Positions 17,462 to 26,151 are shown, counted from the first letter of the stretch. The stretch: DNA of 64,000 nt from Pseudomonas mandelii (GCF_006438925.1 NZ_RCZA01000013.1:115429-179428), one strand, 5' to 3'. Notes: a model not told the origin generated them from the letters alone. Made by a program: numbers and translations.

Positions 17462-18235
17462 ATGAACAGATTTCACGAAAAAGTCGCGCTGATCACCGGC
17501 GCTGCCCAAGGTATCGGTCGGCGCGTTGCCGAGCGCATGGCGGCGGAAGGTGCGCGGTTGATTCTGGTCGATCGCTCCGAGCTGGTGTTCGAGGTTCAGC
17601 AGCAATTGGGGCAGGGCAGCCAGGTGCTCGCGCTGACCGCCGATCTTGAGCAATACAGCGAATGCAGCCGCGTCATGCAAACCGCCGTCGAGCGTTTCGG
17701 GCGTCTGGATGTGCTGGTCAATAATGTGGGCGGGACGATCTGGACCAAGCCTTTTGAGCATTACGAAGCGTCGCAGATCGAGGCTGAAGTGCGCCGTTCG
17801 CTGTTCCCGACGCTGTGGTGCTGTCACGCCGCGTTGCCGTTCATGCTTGAACAGGGAAGTGGCGCCATCGTCAACGTTTCCTCCATCGCCACGCGCAGTG
17901 TCAATCGCGTGCCGTACGGTGCGGCGAAGGGTGGGGTCAATGCGCTGACCGCTTGCCTGGCCTTCGAAACCGCCGGTCGCGGGATTCGGGTCAATGCCAC
18001 CGCGCCCGGTGGCACCGAAGCGCCGCCGCGGGTCATTCCGCGCAACAGCGCCGATCAGAGCGAGCAAGAGAAGGTCTGGTATCAGCAGATTGTCGACCAG
18101 ACGCTCGACAGCAGTTTGATGAAGCGCTATGGCACGCTGGATGAGCAGGCAAGCGCTATTCTGTTTCTGGCCAGCGACGAAGCGTCTTATATCACCGGCA
18201 TGATCATGCCGGTCGGTGGCGGCGACCAGGGTTGA
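17462..18235 (+). CDS. benD: 1,6-dihydroxycyclohexa-2,4-diene-1-carboxylate dehydrogenase
   Basis: The 257-residue short-chain dehydrogenase has the GxxxGIG nucleotide loop (GAAQGIG), NNVGG, the catalytic Ser region NVSSIATR and the YxxxK pair (YGAAK). It oxidises and decarboxylates the BenABC diol to catechol with NAD. It completes benABCD; no benK, benE or benF follows in this window. Confidence 0.95.
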   Translation: MNRFHEKVALITGAAQGIGRRVAERMAAEGARLILVDRSELVFEVQQQLGQGSQVLALTADLEQYSECSRVMQTAVERFGRLDVLVNNVGGTIWTKPFEHYEASQIEAEVRRSLFPTLWCCHAALPFMLEQGSGAIVNVSSIATRSVNRVPYGAAKGGVNALTACLAFETAGRGIRVNATAPGGTEAPPRVIPRNSADQSEQEKVWYQQIVDQTLDSSLMKRYGTLDEQASAILFLASDEASYITGMIMPVGGGDQG

Positions 18236-18240
18236 TCCAT

Positions 18241-18603
18241 TTACAAGCGACGCTGAAACGCTTTGATGATTTTGAGCGTGGCGTCGCTGGTGTTCAGGTT
18301 CTGGATCGCGTCCAGCGGATACCAGATGCAATCGAAAATTTCGTTTTGCGGACGGGCCTCATCGGCGTTCGCCACTGTGGCTTCGTACACATGGTGTCGG
18401 GTGCTGGCCGTTTGCAACTCCATCAGGTACAGCAACCCGTCGACCCCAAGCCCGGTCTCTTCCTGAAGTTCTCGCGTGGCGGCGTCGGCAATGGCTTCAC
18501 CACGCTCAACCTTTCCGCCGGGCAGCATCCAGCGACTCCTTGGCTTGCGCACCAGGAGAATGTGCCGGTCCTGCTCGCAAATGACGGTCGCGCGTACTTT
18601 CAT
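18241..18603 (-). CDS. Nudix hydrolase
   Basis: The 120-residue protein carries a full Nudix box, GGKVERGEAIADAATRELQEETG (residue pattern Gx5Ex7RExxEExG), embedded in a single Nudix domain. The short length and N-terminus (MKVRATVICEQDRHILLVRK) resemble small NTP-pyrophosphohydrolases acting on damaged or excess nucleotides, but the substrate is not predictable. It is convergent with benD, with 5 bases between the stops. Confidence 0.88.
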   Translation of the reverse strand: MKVRATVICEQDRHILLVRKPRSRWMLPGGKVERGEAIADAATRELQEETGLGVDGLLYLMELQTASTRHHVYEATVANADEARPQNEIFDCIWYPLDAIQNLNTSDATLKIIKAFQRRL

Positions 18604-18621
18604 GTGTTACCCGATTGCCGT

Positions 18622-18639
18622 TTGTCATAAATCAGTCAT
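18622..18639 (+). promoter_or_regulatory. Possible Pho box
   Basis: TTGTCATAAATCAGTCAT matches the PhoB consensus of two TGTCA-type 7-mers with a 4-base AT spacer at 16 of 18 positions (remembered E. coli-type consensus). An AT-rich -10-like stretch (GCAATAT) follows at about 18646. The first gene downstream is the small ORF at 18815. The site is 18 bases from the Nudix start on the other strand, too close to drive that gene. Confidence 0.4.
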
Positions 18640-18814
18640 AAAAATGCAATATTCGAGCCGGGGTGTCTGTCTCAATGGTTGGAGTGATTGACGAGGTTCA
18701 AAGTGCAACCGGATGTCGGAATCCTGGCGCGACGTCTGGTTGGCACTTCAGGGAAGGTCGGGTGTAAGGTATTCACGTGAATCCAGGATCATCACTGCCG
18801 AAATGGAGGTGACT

Positions 18815-19018
18815 ATGAGCGTTCCGATGCTGACCAAAATGCACATGAACGGTTATGACGTACTCAGCGTGAACAACGGCCCATGGCGAGTGTGCACCAA
18901 AGGTAACCGGCTTGGAGCCTTTGGCAGTAGAGAGGAAGCACTGGCCTTTGCGGCCGCTCTTCCCGGCTACAAGGCCAGGGCAAGTCGGCCTGCACGCAGC
19001 CAGAAATCAGATAAATAG
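18815..19018 (+). CDS. Small hypothetical protein (DUF2188-like?)
   Basis: The 67-residue product (MSVPMLTKMHMNGYDVL...) has a clear ribosome site, ATGGAGGTGACT, before the ATG. A longer in-frame start at 18713 lacks one. The core PWRVCTKGNRLGAFGSREEALAFAAAL looks like a short beta-hairpin plus helix, vaguely like DUF2188 proteins. The C-terminus is basic. It is followed by a good terminator at 19028, which supports a real monocistronic gene. Function unknown. Confidence 0.7.
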   Translation: MSVPMLTKMHMNGYDVLSVNNGPWRVCTKGNRLGAFGSREEALAFAAALPGYKARASRPARSQKSDK

Positions 19019-19027
19019 CGCACTTGC

Positions 19028-19054
19028 AGCCCCGGTTCGCCGGGGCTTTTCTTT
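19028..19054 (+). terminator. Intrinsic terminator
   Basis: An AGCCCCGG / CCGGGGCT stem with a TTCG loop is followed by TTTTCTTT, right after the small gene ending at 19018. Confidence 0.85.
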
Positions 19055-19075
19055 GCTGGGCGCTGAAGTCCCGGG

Positions 19076-19426
19076 CTAATAACCGCCGCCGGTACTGCGG
19101 GAAGGCTCTCGGGCTTTTTGCTGCGCGTGGCTCCATTCCGCGCAGGTCATGAAGCTTGTATGGTCGACCTTGCCCCTGCCATCGAAACTGACGTTGTACG
19201 TCTGCTGATGGCCGGGCTGCGTTAGCTTGTAGTCAAAGCAAGTGCCAGGCTCAACGGTGCGATCCGTTATGGATAAAGGCTGGCCGCCAATCTGCTGGAC
19301 TTGATCCTTGCTCATGCCAGTCTCGACCTTTGCGACCAACGGCTGATCCCGATAGATACTTGATTCGGTGCTGCAGCCACCCGACGCGGCCAGTACAACG
19401 GCCAGCGCGCATAGAGGCTTGTGCAT
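19076..19426 (-). CDS. osmE: OsmE-like outer membrane lipoprotein (SmpA/BamE fold)
   Basis: The 116-residue protein has a lipoprotein signal with lipobox ASGGC. The mature part has VETGMSKDQVQQIGGQP, typical of the SmpA/OmlA fold, then GTCFDYKL and TCAEWSHAQQKAR. This last part parallels the TCAEYDTDPQAAK end of E. coli OsmE as I remember it. OsmE is an osmotically induced lipoprotein of unknown exact function. The symbol rests on that similarity. Confidence 0.75.
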   Translation of the reverse strand: MHKPLCALAVVLAASGGCSTESSIYRDQPLVAKVETGMSKDQVQQIGGQPLSITDRTVEPGTCFDYKLTQPGHQQTYNVSFDGRGKVDHTSFMTCAEWSHAQQKAREPSRSTGGGY

Positions 19427-19439
19427 GGCAGTGCGCCTG

Positions 19440-19679
19440 CTATTGAGCTTTCGTTCGAGTGATAATCTTGGCTTTCACTTCCTCGGCATAACCCTTCAGT
19501 CGTTCTTCATCGCCCTGAAACAACTCGCACAGCTTTAGGGTTGCTTGCGCATCCACATCATTGCCGGCCAGGCGTAGCTGCTCTGCGATGCGCAAAAGCT
19601 CTACCGCTGACCATCTCAAATCCGACGCAACACCTTGCAGGTTACGCCGAAGTTCGTTTTCAGATTCGTTAAGCCACAT
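19440..19679 (-). CDS. Small helical hypothetical protein
   Basis: The 79-residue product starts at MWLNESENELRR, which has an excellent AGGAGG site upstream; the 93-residue version lacks support. It is almost entirely helical, with heptad-like charged and leucine residues (LRWSAVELLRIAEQLRLAG). It is soluble by composition. It lies just upstream of the osmE-like gene on the same strand and could be co-transcribed with it. No family was recognised. Confidence 0.6.
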   Translation of the reverse strand: MWLNESENELRRNLQGVASDLRWSAVELLRIAEQLRLAGNDVDAQATLKLCELFQGDEERLKGYAEEVKAKIITRTKAQ

Positions 19680-19849
19680 GATGACCTCCTGCCAATCTCT
19701 GCTACGAAATTTTAGTCCCATTTCCCGGATCAGGGCGTTTTGTTCGTCTGAGCCGTTGGTGCAGCCTTTTGTCGGGAAAATGAACGTGAACCCGCAGATC
19801 TGATGTCGTAGTGAGGTAGTGAATTTTTGCTAGGGCGAGGCAAACACAA

Positions 19850-20068
19850 ATGACGACTACTGATGACTTTAGATTTCATGCCCATGAACTGATGGTTGAT
19901 CTGGACGCGGCCACCACGGAAATGATGAAACTGATTTCTGCGCATCAGCTGAGCGGCCCGGAATGGGAGCGGGTCACTCAATGGCAGCATGAAGCGTATG
20001 AAAGATGGATGACTTATCTGAACGAGAGGTCGTATCCGGATCCCGGTGATCACAACGCCCCTTGCTGA
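19850..20068 (+). CDS. Small hypothetical protein
   Basis: The 72-residue product (MTTTDDFRFHAHELMVDLDAATTEMMKLIS...) is acidic and mostly helical, with a GGGCGAGG-like ribosome site some 10 bases upstream. The gene is free-standing and co-oriented with the lipoprotein gene at 20139. No motif was recognised. It resembles small Pseudomonas stress or attachment-type ORFs only in size. Confidence 0.55.
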   Translation: MTTTDDFRFHAHELMVDLDAATTEMMKLISAHQLSGPEWERVTQWQHEAYERWMTYLNERSYPDPGDHNAPC

Positions 20069-20138
20069 GGTGAGTGCAACAGATGGATGTCTGGACAGCG
20101 ACACGCTACATTCCCTTTTTTCGGGTTAAGGAAGCGTC

Positions 20139-20474
20139 ATGCGCAAATTGATTGGGGGAGTAGGGTTGGCGTTGCTGGCGGGCTGTTCGTTGCCCGCGTC
20201 CTTGGTGCCAGGTGAGCCCAATCTCAGCAAGTACAGCAACAAGGTGCCTAAAGACTATGCCGCGTGCGTTCTGCCGGCGTGGCGACACGAGATACCCAAC
20301 ACGACCCAATTGGCGATTTCCAATGGCTACAGGGTCACGGCACCGAGCATCATCACGGCCGACGAGATTGTGGATATCGTGAAATCGAAGGATGGCAGTC
20401 ACATATCGCTTTATCAGGGGCCGCCCTGGGCGAAATCCGGGGCGTTGCGTCAGGCAGTGCGTGATTGTCTGTAA
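20139..20474 (+). CDS. Putative lipoprotein, function unknown
   Basis: The 111-residue product has a short lipoprotein signal, MRKLIGGVGLALLAGC, with lipobox LLAGC. The mature part has two further Cys residues (YAACVLP and the C-terminal RDCL), which could form a disulfide in the periplasm. No family was recognised. Confidence 0.65.
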   Translation: MRKLIGGVGLALLAGCSLPASLVPGEPNLSKYSNKVPKDYAACVLPAWRHEIPNTTQLAISNGYRVTAPSIITADEIVDIVKSKDGSHISLYQGPPWAKSGALRQAVRDCL

Positions 20475-20477
20475 GGT

Positions 20478-20660
20478 TTAGTCGGTGATATCGGTCACCT
20501 GGATGATCGGGTCGTCGCTTGCCTGAGTGCTCGCACTGGTTTTCTTTTCCCGACGATCGTTCATCCAGTTGTCCACCTGAGCATTGAATTGCGCCGGCGC
20601 TTTTCGTCCGACCTTCCTGGCGAGATCAAGAATGGTCTGCTGGGCGAGGGCGTCTTCCAT
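20478..20660 (-). CDS. Small hypothetical protein next to a gene breakpoint
   Basis: The 60-residue product (MEDALAQQTILDLARKVGRK...) ends ...PIIQVTDITD. The longer start at 20684 would run into the oxidoreductase remnant on the other strand, so the ATG at 20660 is preferred. It contains a helical N-terminal half and a charged linker rich in Ser, Thr and Lys. It may be a true small gene or the tail of a gene cut at the same breakpoint. Confidence 0.4.
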   Translation of the reverse strand: MEDALAQQTILDLARKVGRKAPAQFNAQVDNWMNDRREKKTSASTQASDDPIIQVTDITD

Positions 20661-20670
20661 CGCCGCCAGC

Positions 20671-20982
20671 GATGACATCGGCAACTTCGCACTGATGACC
20701 TGCCAGCACGCTATCTCGCTGGGGCGTCATGCCGGCAACAACGTTGCTGCACAGATTCTGGGCGTGGACCCGACCCCGTACAGCCAGCCTAAATACGTGA
20801 CCTGTCTGGATCTGGGGGCCTGGGGAGCGGTCTACACCGAAGGTTGGGACCGCCAGGTGAAGTTGATCAAGGAGGAAGCCAAGGCGTTGAAGACCCAGAT
20901 CAACACGATGTGGATCTACCCGCCCGCGGCTGATCGTGTCACTGCGCTGGCTTCGGCGGATCCGATGATTCCTGTCGCCTGA
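20671..20982 (+). pseudogene. 3' remnant of an NADH-dehydrogenase-like FAD oxidoreductase
   Basis: The frame contains MTCQHAISLGRHAGNNVAAQ, then PKYVTCLDLGAWGAVYTEGW and a helical tail, IYPPAADRVTALAS. This is the C-terminal end of pyridine nucleotide-disulphide oxidoreductases of the type II NADH dehydrogenase group. The FAD- and NAD-binding N-terminal roughly 300 residues are absent: sequence before about 20670 has no related frame, and an unrelated gene lies there on the opposite strand. No start site with a ribosome signal is apparent. I call it a truncated pseudogene. Confidence 0.8.
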
Positions 20983-21022
20983 AACGTCGGCAGCGTTGCT
21001 TCGATAACGCTGCCGCTTAGAA

Positions 21023-21060
21023 AAAATCCCGCCCGGGTTTTCCTGGGCGGGATTTTTTTT
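21023..21060. terminator. Bidirectional intrinsic terminator
   Basis: A 12-bp stem (AAAATCCCGCCC / GGGCGGGATTTT) has A-tract and T-tract on its two flanks. It lies after the oxidoreductase remnant, with no gene on the minus strand entering it. Confidence 0.9.
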
Positions 21061-21140
21061 GTGCCTTGACCGGTTGTCGCCGTGAAATTTAACGTGTACT
21101 TTTTCATGAAAATATAAGTATAAAAATTCACGAGGCCTGC

Positions 21141-22430
21141 ATGTTTCAGCAATCTACCCAGCACGTCGCCAGCTATTACGCCCACACCTGCGCGGATCGC
21201 TTGGTGGATCGAGCGGTTCTTGAAGGCGAGCAGGATACCGAGGTGTTGATCATCGGGGCCGGCTTCAGTGGATTGCATACGGCGTTGCGTCTGGCCCTGG
21301 CCGGTAAGCGCGTGACGTTACTGGAAGCCAGTCGGGTGGCCTGGGCCGCCTCGGGGCGCAATGGCGGTCAGGCCATTCTCGGTTGGTCGTGTGACATGCC
21401 ACCGTTGGAGGCAGCGCTGGGTTATGAGCGCGCGCGCCGGTTATGGGACAGCATGCGCTGGGCTGCACAGGAGTTGCGAGATTTGCCCGCGCGCCATGGT
21501 TTCGATTGTGACTATCGGCCTGGCCACCTCTGGACGTCGGTGATGCCGCGTCGGGTGAGTCTGCTGACGCAATGGCAACACGAGGCCAGTCACAAGTGGG
21601 GCCACGATGGATTGCAGTTTATTTCTCGCGAGGCGTTGCCTGATTGGGTCGCCAGTGAGCGCTACCAGGCGGGTCTGTTCGATCCTGAAGGCGGGCATTT
21701 GAATCCGCTGAAACTGGCGCTCGGCCTGGCCGCTGCGATTGAACAGGCTGGTGGACGCATTCATGAACAGAGCAAGGCGTTGAGTTATCACGAAGAAGGC
21801 GATCGTTATGTGGTCACCACTGAGCGCGGTCGCATTCGGGCTGACGTGCTGGTGCTGGCGTGCAACGCCTACCTTGATCGGCTCGATCCGAAGCTTTCGA
21901 GTTGCGTGTTACCGGTTGGCACTTATCAGGTGGCCACCGCGCCACTTTCAGAGCAACAGGCGACCGCGCTGCTACCCAGCAATGTGTGCGTCACCGACAA
22001 CCAGTTTGTCCTCGATTATTTCCGCCGCACGCCGGACAACCGCCTGCTGTTCGGTGGTGGTTGCACTTACCTGGGCGGCATGCCGAAGGACATCGCCGCT
22101 GCGACACGGCCCTATCTGGAGCGCGTGTTTCCCCAGCTCAAGGACGTCGAACTGGACTTTGCCTGGGGAGGTCACATCGATCTGACCCTCAAGCGCACGC
22201 CTGACATCGGTCGACGTCGCGATCTGTACTGGCTACAGGGTTACTCCGGACATGGCGTGCTGCCGACATTGACCGGGGCGCGCGCCGTGTCCGACGCGAT
22301 ACTTGGCCAGCCGGATGAGCTGGCGTTGTACCAGGGTTTGTTCAATGGCAGCTTTCCCGGTGGAAAGTATTTGGCAGCACCGCTGGAAGCTATCGGCAAA
22401 GCCTGGTATCGGCTGCGCGACAGCCTTTGA
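21141..22430 (+). CDS. puuB: FAD-dependent oxidoreductase, gamma-glutamylputrescine oxidase-like
   Basis: The 429-residue product is a DAO-family flavoprotein with a dinucleotide-binding GAGFSG near residues 39-44 and the WAASGRNGGQAI motif typical of PuuB and its relatives. FAD contacts continue in the C-terminal region YWLQGYSGHGVLPT. PuuB oxidises gamma-glutamylputrescine. The next two genes, an XRE/cupin regulator and a glutamine-synthetase homologue, match the Puu set, so the symbol follows context. The substrate could be another gamma-glutamylated amine. Confidence 0.8.
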   Translation: MFQQSTQHVASYYAHTCADRLVDRAVLEGEQDTEVLIIGAGFSGLHTALRLALAGKRVTLLEASRVAWAASGRNGGQAILGWSCDMPPLEAALGYERARRLWDSMRWAAQELRDLPARHGFDCDYRPGHLWTSVMPRRVSLLTQWQHEASHKWGHDGLQFISREALPDWVASERYQAGLFDPEGGHLNPLKLALGLAAAIEQAGGRIHEQSKALSYHEEGDRYVVTTERGRIRADVLVLACNAYLDRLDPKLSSCVLPVGTYQVATAPLSEQQATALLPSNVCVTDNQFVLDYFRRTPDNRLLFGGGCTYLGGMPKDIAAATRPYLERVFPQLKDVELDFAWGGHIDLTLKRTPDIGRRRDLYWLQGYSGHGVLPTLTGARAVSDAILGQPDELALYQGLFNGSFPGGKYLAAPLEAIGKAWYRLRDSL

Positions 22431-22455
22431 AACATCAATTTCTGGAAGCCTTCAG

Positions 22456-23010
22456 ATGGACATGCAAGAAGAAATCTCGGCGCTGGCGATCCTGATCCAG
22501 GACCTGCGCAAACACAAAAAATACACGCTGAAAGACCTGGCGGACAAAATCGGTCGTTCGGTCGGGTTTCTCTCGCAAGTCGAGCGGGGGTTGTCACGTC
22601 CCACGGTGGCGGACTTGACCGCCATCAGCGAAACACTCGGCGTGCCGACTACCTATTTCTACAGCTTGCCCAAGCCCATGGCATTGCCGTGGGTGACCCG
22701 TCCGGATGAGCGACGCACGCTGTATTACGCCGACGGGATTACCGACATCCTCGTCTCTCCGAAGATGAGGGCGTCCTTTTCAATGCTTGAAAGCCAACTG
22801 GAGCCTGGCGCCAGTAGTGGTGATCGGCACATGAACGACAGCTCGGAGCAGGGTGGCTATGTCCTCGAGGGTGAGCTGACGCTGTGGCTGGATGACGATA
22901 AGCCGGTGACATTGCGCACCGGCGACAGTTTTCAACTGGCCAGTCATACGCATTGTCGCTACGGCAACCTCTCGGATCAGCTCACCCGGGTGCTTTGGGT
23001 TTACACCTGA
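22456..23010 (+). CDS. puuR: XRE/cupin transcriptional regulator (PuuR-like)
   Basis: The 184-residue protein has an N-terminal HTH_3 domain (LKDLADKIGRSVGFLSQVER, about residues 28-47) and a C-terminal cupin_2 domain (SGDRHMNDSSEQGGYVLEGE). This is the PuuR layout; PuuR represses putrescine genes and is relieved by putrescine. It starts at MDMQEEIS, 25 bases after the oxidase stop, and is co-transcribed with the amine genes. Confidence 0.82.
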   Translation: MDMQEEISALAILIQDLRKHKKYTLKDLADKIGRSVGFLSQVERGLSRPTVADLTAISETLGVPTTYFYSLPKPMALPWVTRPDERRTLYYADGITDILVSPKMRASFSMLESQLEPGASSGDRHMNDSSEQGGYVLEGELTLWLDDDKPVTLRTGDSFQLASHTHCRYGNLSDQLTRVLWVYT

Positions 23011-23034
23011 TAAAAACAACAAGGAACACTAACG

Positions 23035-24380
23035 ATGGATGCTGTCTGCTCTGATCTGGTTGCTGAGGTTCGCGCGTTTCGTCAGCGCTTCCCGCAGGTG
23101 CGTTACGTTGACCTGATTTCCCTGGACATCCCCGGGCATTTTTACGGTAAGCGCTACCCGATAGAAATGCTCGAGAAGGTCGCCGCCGGCAGCGCGCTCA
23201 AGCTGCCGCAAAACTGTGTGTTGCTGGGTACGCAGGGTGGTCTGTTCAAAATCGGCGACTACTGTTTCAACGACGGCGACCCGGATGCTCCACGCCGCCT
23301 GGTGCCCGGTACGCTCAAGCCCGTGAGCTGGGAAAACAACTGCTGGGGCAAATGCTGATTACCTCAAGCGGTACTGAAAAGCCTATCGTTTTCGAGCCGC
23401 GTGAAGTGTTGGCGCAGGTGCTCGAGCGCCTCGGCCGAAAAGGGATATTTCCTGTGGTCGCGTTCGAACTGGAGTTCTATCTGTTCGATCGCCAGCTACG
23501 TGACGGCTTGCCACAGTTCCCTCGCGATCAGCTGACGGACGATGCCGATGATCAGCCGAATATGCACATCGAACGGCTGTCGAGATTTTCACCGGTACTC
23601 GATGACATGGTCGAGACGGCGCGGGCGCAAGGCATCGATGCCACGGTGATCACTGCGGAGCTGGGCCCGGGCCAGTTCGAGATCAATTTCGGTCACCTTG
23701 ACGACGGCCTGCGTGCGGCCGACTGGGCGGCCCTGTTCTGCCGCAGCACACGGGGGGTGGCCCTCAAGCACAACCACCGCGCCAGCTTCATGGCAAAACC
23801 CTACTTGCAGCACCCCGGTAGCGGCATGCATGTGCATGTGAGCCTTTACGACGAGGCGGGAACCAACCTGTTGGCGGCTAACGATCAGCAGGCGCTGCGC
23901 CATGCAGTGGCCGGTTGCCTTGAATTGTTGCCGCATTGCATGCCGATCTTTGCACCGAATCACAACGCAATGCGGCGCTTGAGCGGCACGGTGAATGTCG
24001 CGACGCGCGCCAGTTGGGGCTTTGAAGATCGTGACGCTTGCCTGCGGGTGCCTGAGTCGGACGCTAAAAATCTGCGCATTGAACATCGCCTGGCGGGCGC
24101 GGATGCCAATCCTTATCTCGTGTTGGCGGCGATTCTGGTCGGGCTGGAGCAAGGGCTGGAAGTGGGCCGTGAACCGATTGCATCCCTCAACGAAGATCGT
24201 GGCAGCGGAATCGACTTCCCGCTGGAGATGCTGGAGGCCGTGCGTTCGATGCAAAACAACGTGCAGCTGCGCGAGGGTTTGGGGGCAGAATTTGTAGATG
24301 TCTACTGCGAAAACAAGCGCCAGGACCATTTGGCATTCCTGCAGGACATCAGTGCGCGGGAGTATCGCTGGTACCTCTAG
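23035..24380 (+). pseudogene. puuA: Glutamine synthetase family (gamma-glutamylpolyamine synthetase-like), single frameshift
   Basis: Two overlapping frames together make one glutamine-synthetase-like protein. 23035-23358 gives an N-terminal part ending ...VPGTLKPVSWENNCWGKC-stop. 23352-24380 continues from QMLITSSGTEKPIVFEPREVL with catalytic-domain elements (AFELEFYLF, NHRASFMAKP, GSGMHVHVS, RLSGTVNVATRASWG). Adding one A in the run at 23333-23336 restores a continuous frame (EKQLLGQMLITSSG). As written it is frameshifted: a homopolymer sequencing error or a real lesion. Intact, it would ligate glutamate to a polyamine, the step before PuuB. Confidence 0.85.
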
Positions 24381-24536
24381 ATCAGTCCTTTTCGTCGATC
24401 GTCCATAAAAAATGTGTGGATATTTAATGAGTTGGACGTTTTAGTAACTGAATAGTGAATCAAAATATATTGTTACAGGCGGAAATATTAAGTAATATTC
24501 GCCCCGCGTTCACCACCACGGTTTATGCATTTTGAG

Positions 24537-24571
24537 TCCCAGGCGTCCATCAGCTGCCTGGGATTTTTTTT
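24537..24571 (+). terminator. Intrinsic terminator of the puu-like operon
   Basis: TCCCAGGC / GCCTGGGA stem with an 11-base loop followed by eight T residues, downstream of the glutamine-synthetase-like gene. Confidence 0.88.
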
Positions 24572-24597
24572 GCCTGAAATTCGGCATTTGCTCAATT

Positions 24598-24861
24598 TCA
24601 GTGGACCGCCGAGGATCTCGGAACAGGTACGCGCTCAAACCTGGAAACCGCTTTGATCCAGAAACGCCGATAAGCTGTTTTATCCGGGGCCAACGGCTTG
24701 TGGCTGGACCATGCATGCTCGGCTTTCAAGCTGGTGCGATACGTCTCCCACTCCTTCTCCTCGGCGACTTCCTTAGCCTTGCGTTCATCATCGAAATAGC
24801 CCAGTACATACACTTCGCCCTGATCGATGCCGTGCTCGATCAGTAGATAGATATCTTTCAT
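24598..24861 (-). CDS. Small hypothetical protein
   Basis: The 87-residue product (MKDIYLLIEHGIDQGEVYVLGYFDDERKA...) starts after a GGATTAAAG ribosome-like site; the 133-residue version is less plausible because its N-terminal part is low-complexity and unlike the rest. An N-terminal beta-strand pair and a KAKEVAEEKEWETYR helix are visible, with a basic aromatic tail (YRRFWIKAVSRFERV). No family was recognised. It lies convergent to the puu-like operon. Confidence 0.55.
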   Translation of the reverse strand: MKDIYLLIEHGIDQGEVYVLGYFDDERKAKEVAEEKEWETYRTSLKAEHAWSSHKPLAPDKTAYRRFWIKAVSRFERVPVPRSSAVH

Positions 24862-25062
24862 CAGCTTTAATCCGCTGCTACACATTCCAGGATCCCCAGA
24901 CGAAGGGGCATTGTCCTGACTGTCGGCAAGTATTTTTGATTGTTGAGTTTTATCGATGAATGGCAAGGCAGCTGAGGGCGGGCACGAGCAACCCGACAAT
25001 TATTGGAATCGACCCTACACGTCAGCCCCCCGGCTTCGCGTCCGAGAGGCAGGGCAGCGGAC

Positions 25063-26106
25063 TCAGCGGAACGCCGGGACCACGTGTTTGATAAACAGCT
25101 CCAGGGATTTTTTCTTCTCCGCGTGGGGCAAGCTGTTATCGCACCAGAAGCTGAACTCGTCGACGCCCAGTTCCTGGTAGTACTTGATGCGCGGGATGAT
25201 TTCTTCCGGGGTGCCGATCATGGCGGTCTTGTGCAGGCTCTCCAGTTTGAACTCCGGACGTTCGGCGAACTTCTCTTCCGGGCTCGGCGCCAGGAAGCCG
25301 TTGACCGGCACTTCCTTGTTGCCGAACCAGGCATCAAAGGTGCGATAGAACTTCGAGATCGCCTTGGCCCCGACTTTCCAACCCTCGGGATCATCCGCTG
25401 CGTGGACATGGGTGTGACGCAGGACCATCAGTTGCGGGCGTGGCACGTCCGGGTTGTTGTCCAGGGCCGCCTGGAATTTGTTTTTCAAATCGAGGACTTC
25501 TTCGTCGCCCTTCATCAGCGGCGTGACCATGACGTTGCAGCCGTTGGCCACGGCGAAGTTATGCGAGTCCGGGTCGCGGGCGGCGATCCACATCGGCGGG
25601 TTAGGCTTCTGGATCGGCTTCGGTACGCTGGTGGAGGTCGGGAATTTCCAGATATCGCCATCGTGAGCGTAATCGCCTTGCCACAGGGCGCGCACCACCG
25701 GAACCATTTCGCGTAGCGCTTGACCGCCGGAGGAGGCGGGCATGCCGCCGGCCATGCGGTCGAACTCCACCTGATAGGCGCCACGGGCCAGACCGACTTC
25801 CATGCGACCGTTACTGATCACGTCCAGCAGTGCGCATTCGCCAGCGACCCGCAACGGGTGCCAGAACGGCGCAATGATGGTGCCGGCGCCGAGGTGAATG
25901 GTGGTGGTCTTGGCGGCCAGGTAGGCCAACAGCGGCATCGGGCTCGGCGAGATGGTGTATTCCATGGCGTGGTGTTCGCCGATCCAGACGGTGCTGAAAC
26001 CGCCGGCTTCGGCCATCAGGGTCAGTTCGGTCAAGTCTTCGAACAGCTGACGGTGGCTGACGCTTTCGTCCCAACGTTCCATGTGCACGAACAGGGAAAA
26101 CTTCAT
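25063..26106 (-). CDS. Luciferase-like (LLM) FMN-dependent monooxygenase
   Basis: The 347-residue product (start MKFSLFVHMERWDES; the longer frame adds 17 unlikely residues across the operator) is a bacterial-luciferase-fold enzyme with STVWIGEHHAMEY, IHLGAGTIIAPFWHPLRVA, MEVGLARGAYQVEF and PMWIAARDPDS. Such enzymes take FMNH2 from a separate reductase. Two reductases lie in the same regulon. By analogy with RutA and with the monooxygenase reported to open pyridine, it is the best candidate for the ring-opening step of this locus; the substrate is unknown. An operator lies 31-45 bases upstream. Confidence 0.88.
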   Translation of the reverse strand: MKFSLFVHMERWDESVSHRQLFEDLTELTLMAEAGGFSTVWIGEHHAMEYTISPSPMPLLAYLAAKTTTIHLGAGTIIAPFWHPLRVAGECALLDVISNGRMEVGLARGAYQVEFDRMAGGMPASSGGQALREMVPVVRALWQGDYAHDGDIWKFPTSTSVPKPIQKPNPPMWIAARDPDSHNFAVANGCNVMVTPLMKGDEEVLDLKNKFQAALDNNPDVPRPQLMVLRHTHVHAADDPEGWKVGAKAISKFYRTFDAWFGNKEVPVNGFLAPSPEEKFAERPEFKLESLHKTAMIGTPEEIIPRIKYYQELGVDEFSFWCDNSLPHAEKKKSLELFIKHVVPAFR

Positions 26107-26136
26107 GACGCTTACCTCGGATCTTTGTTGTTTTGT

Positions 26137-26151
26137 TGGTATGCCATAACA
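26137..26151. promoter_or_regulatory. Locus operator 1 (upstream of the LLM monooxygenase)
   Basis: TGGTATGCCATAACA matches the locus consensus TGGTATACCATAATACA with small changes. It sits immediately upstream of the LLM start. Confidence 0.7.

Noticed and set aside
25063..26106. Consideration that the LLM gene is RutA itself
   Set aside because: The rest of the rut set (RutB, RutC, RutE, RutG types) is absent and the neighbours are aldehyde dehydrogenases and an SSADH-like gene, which the uracil route does not use.
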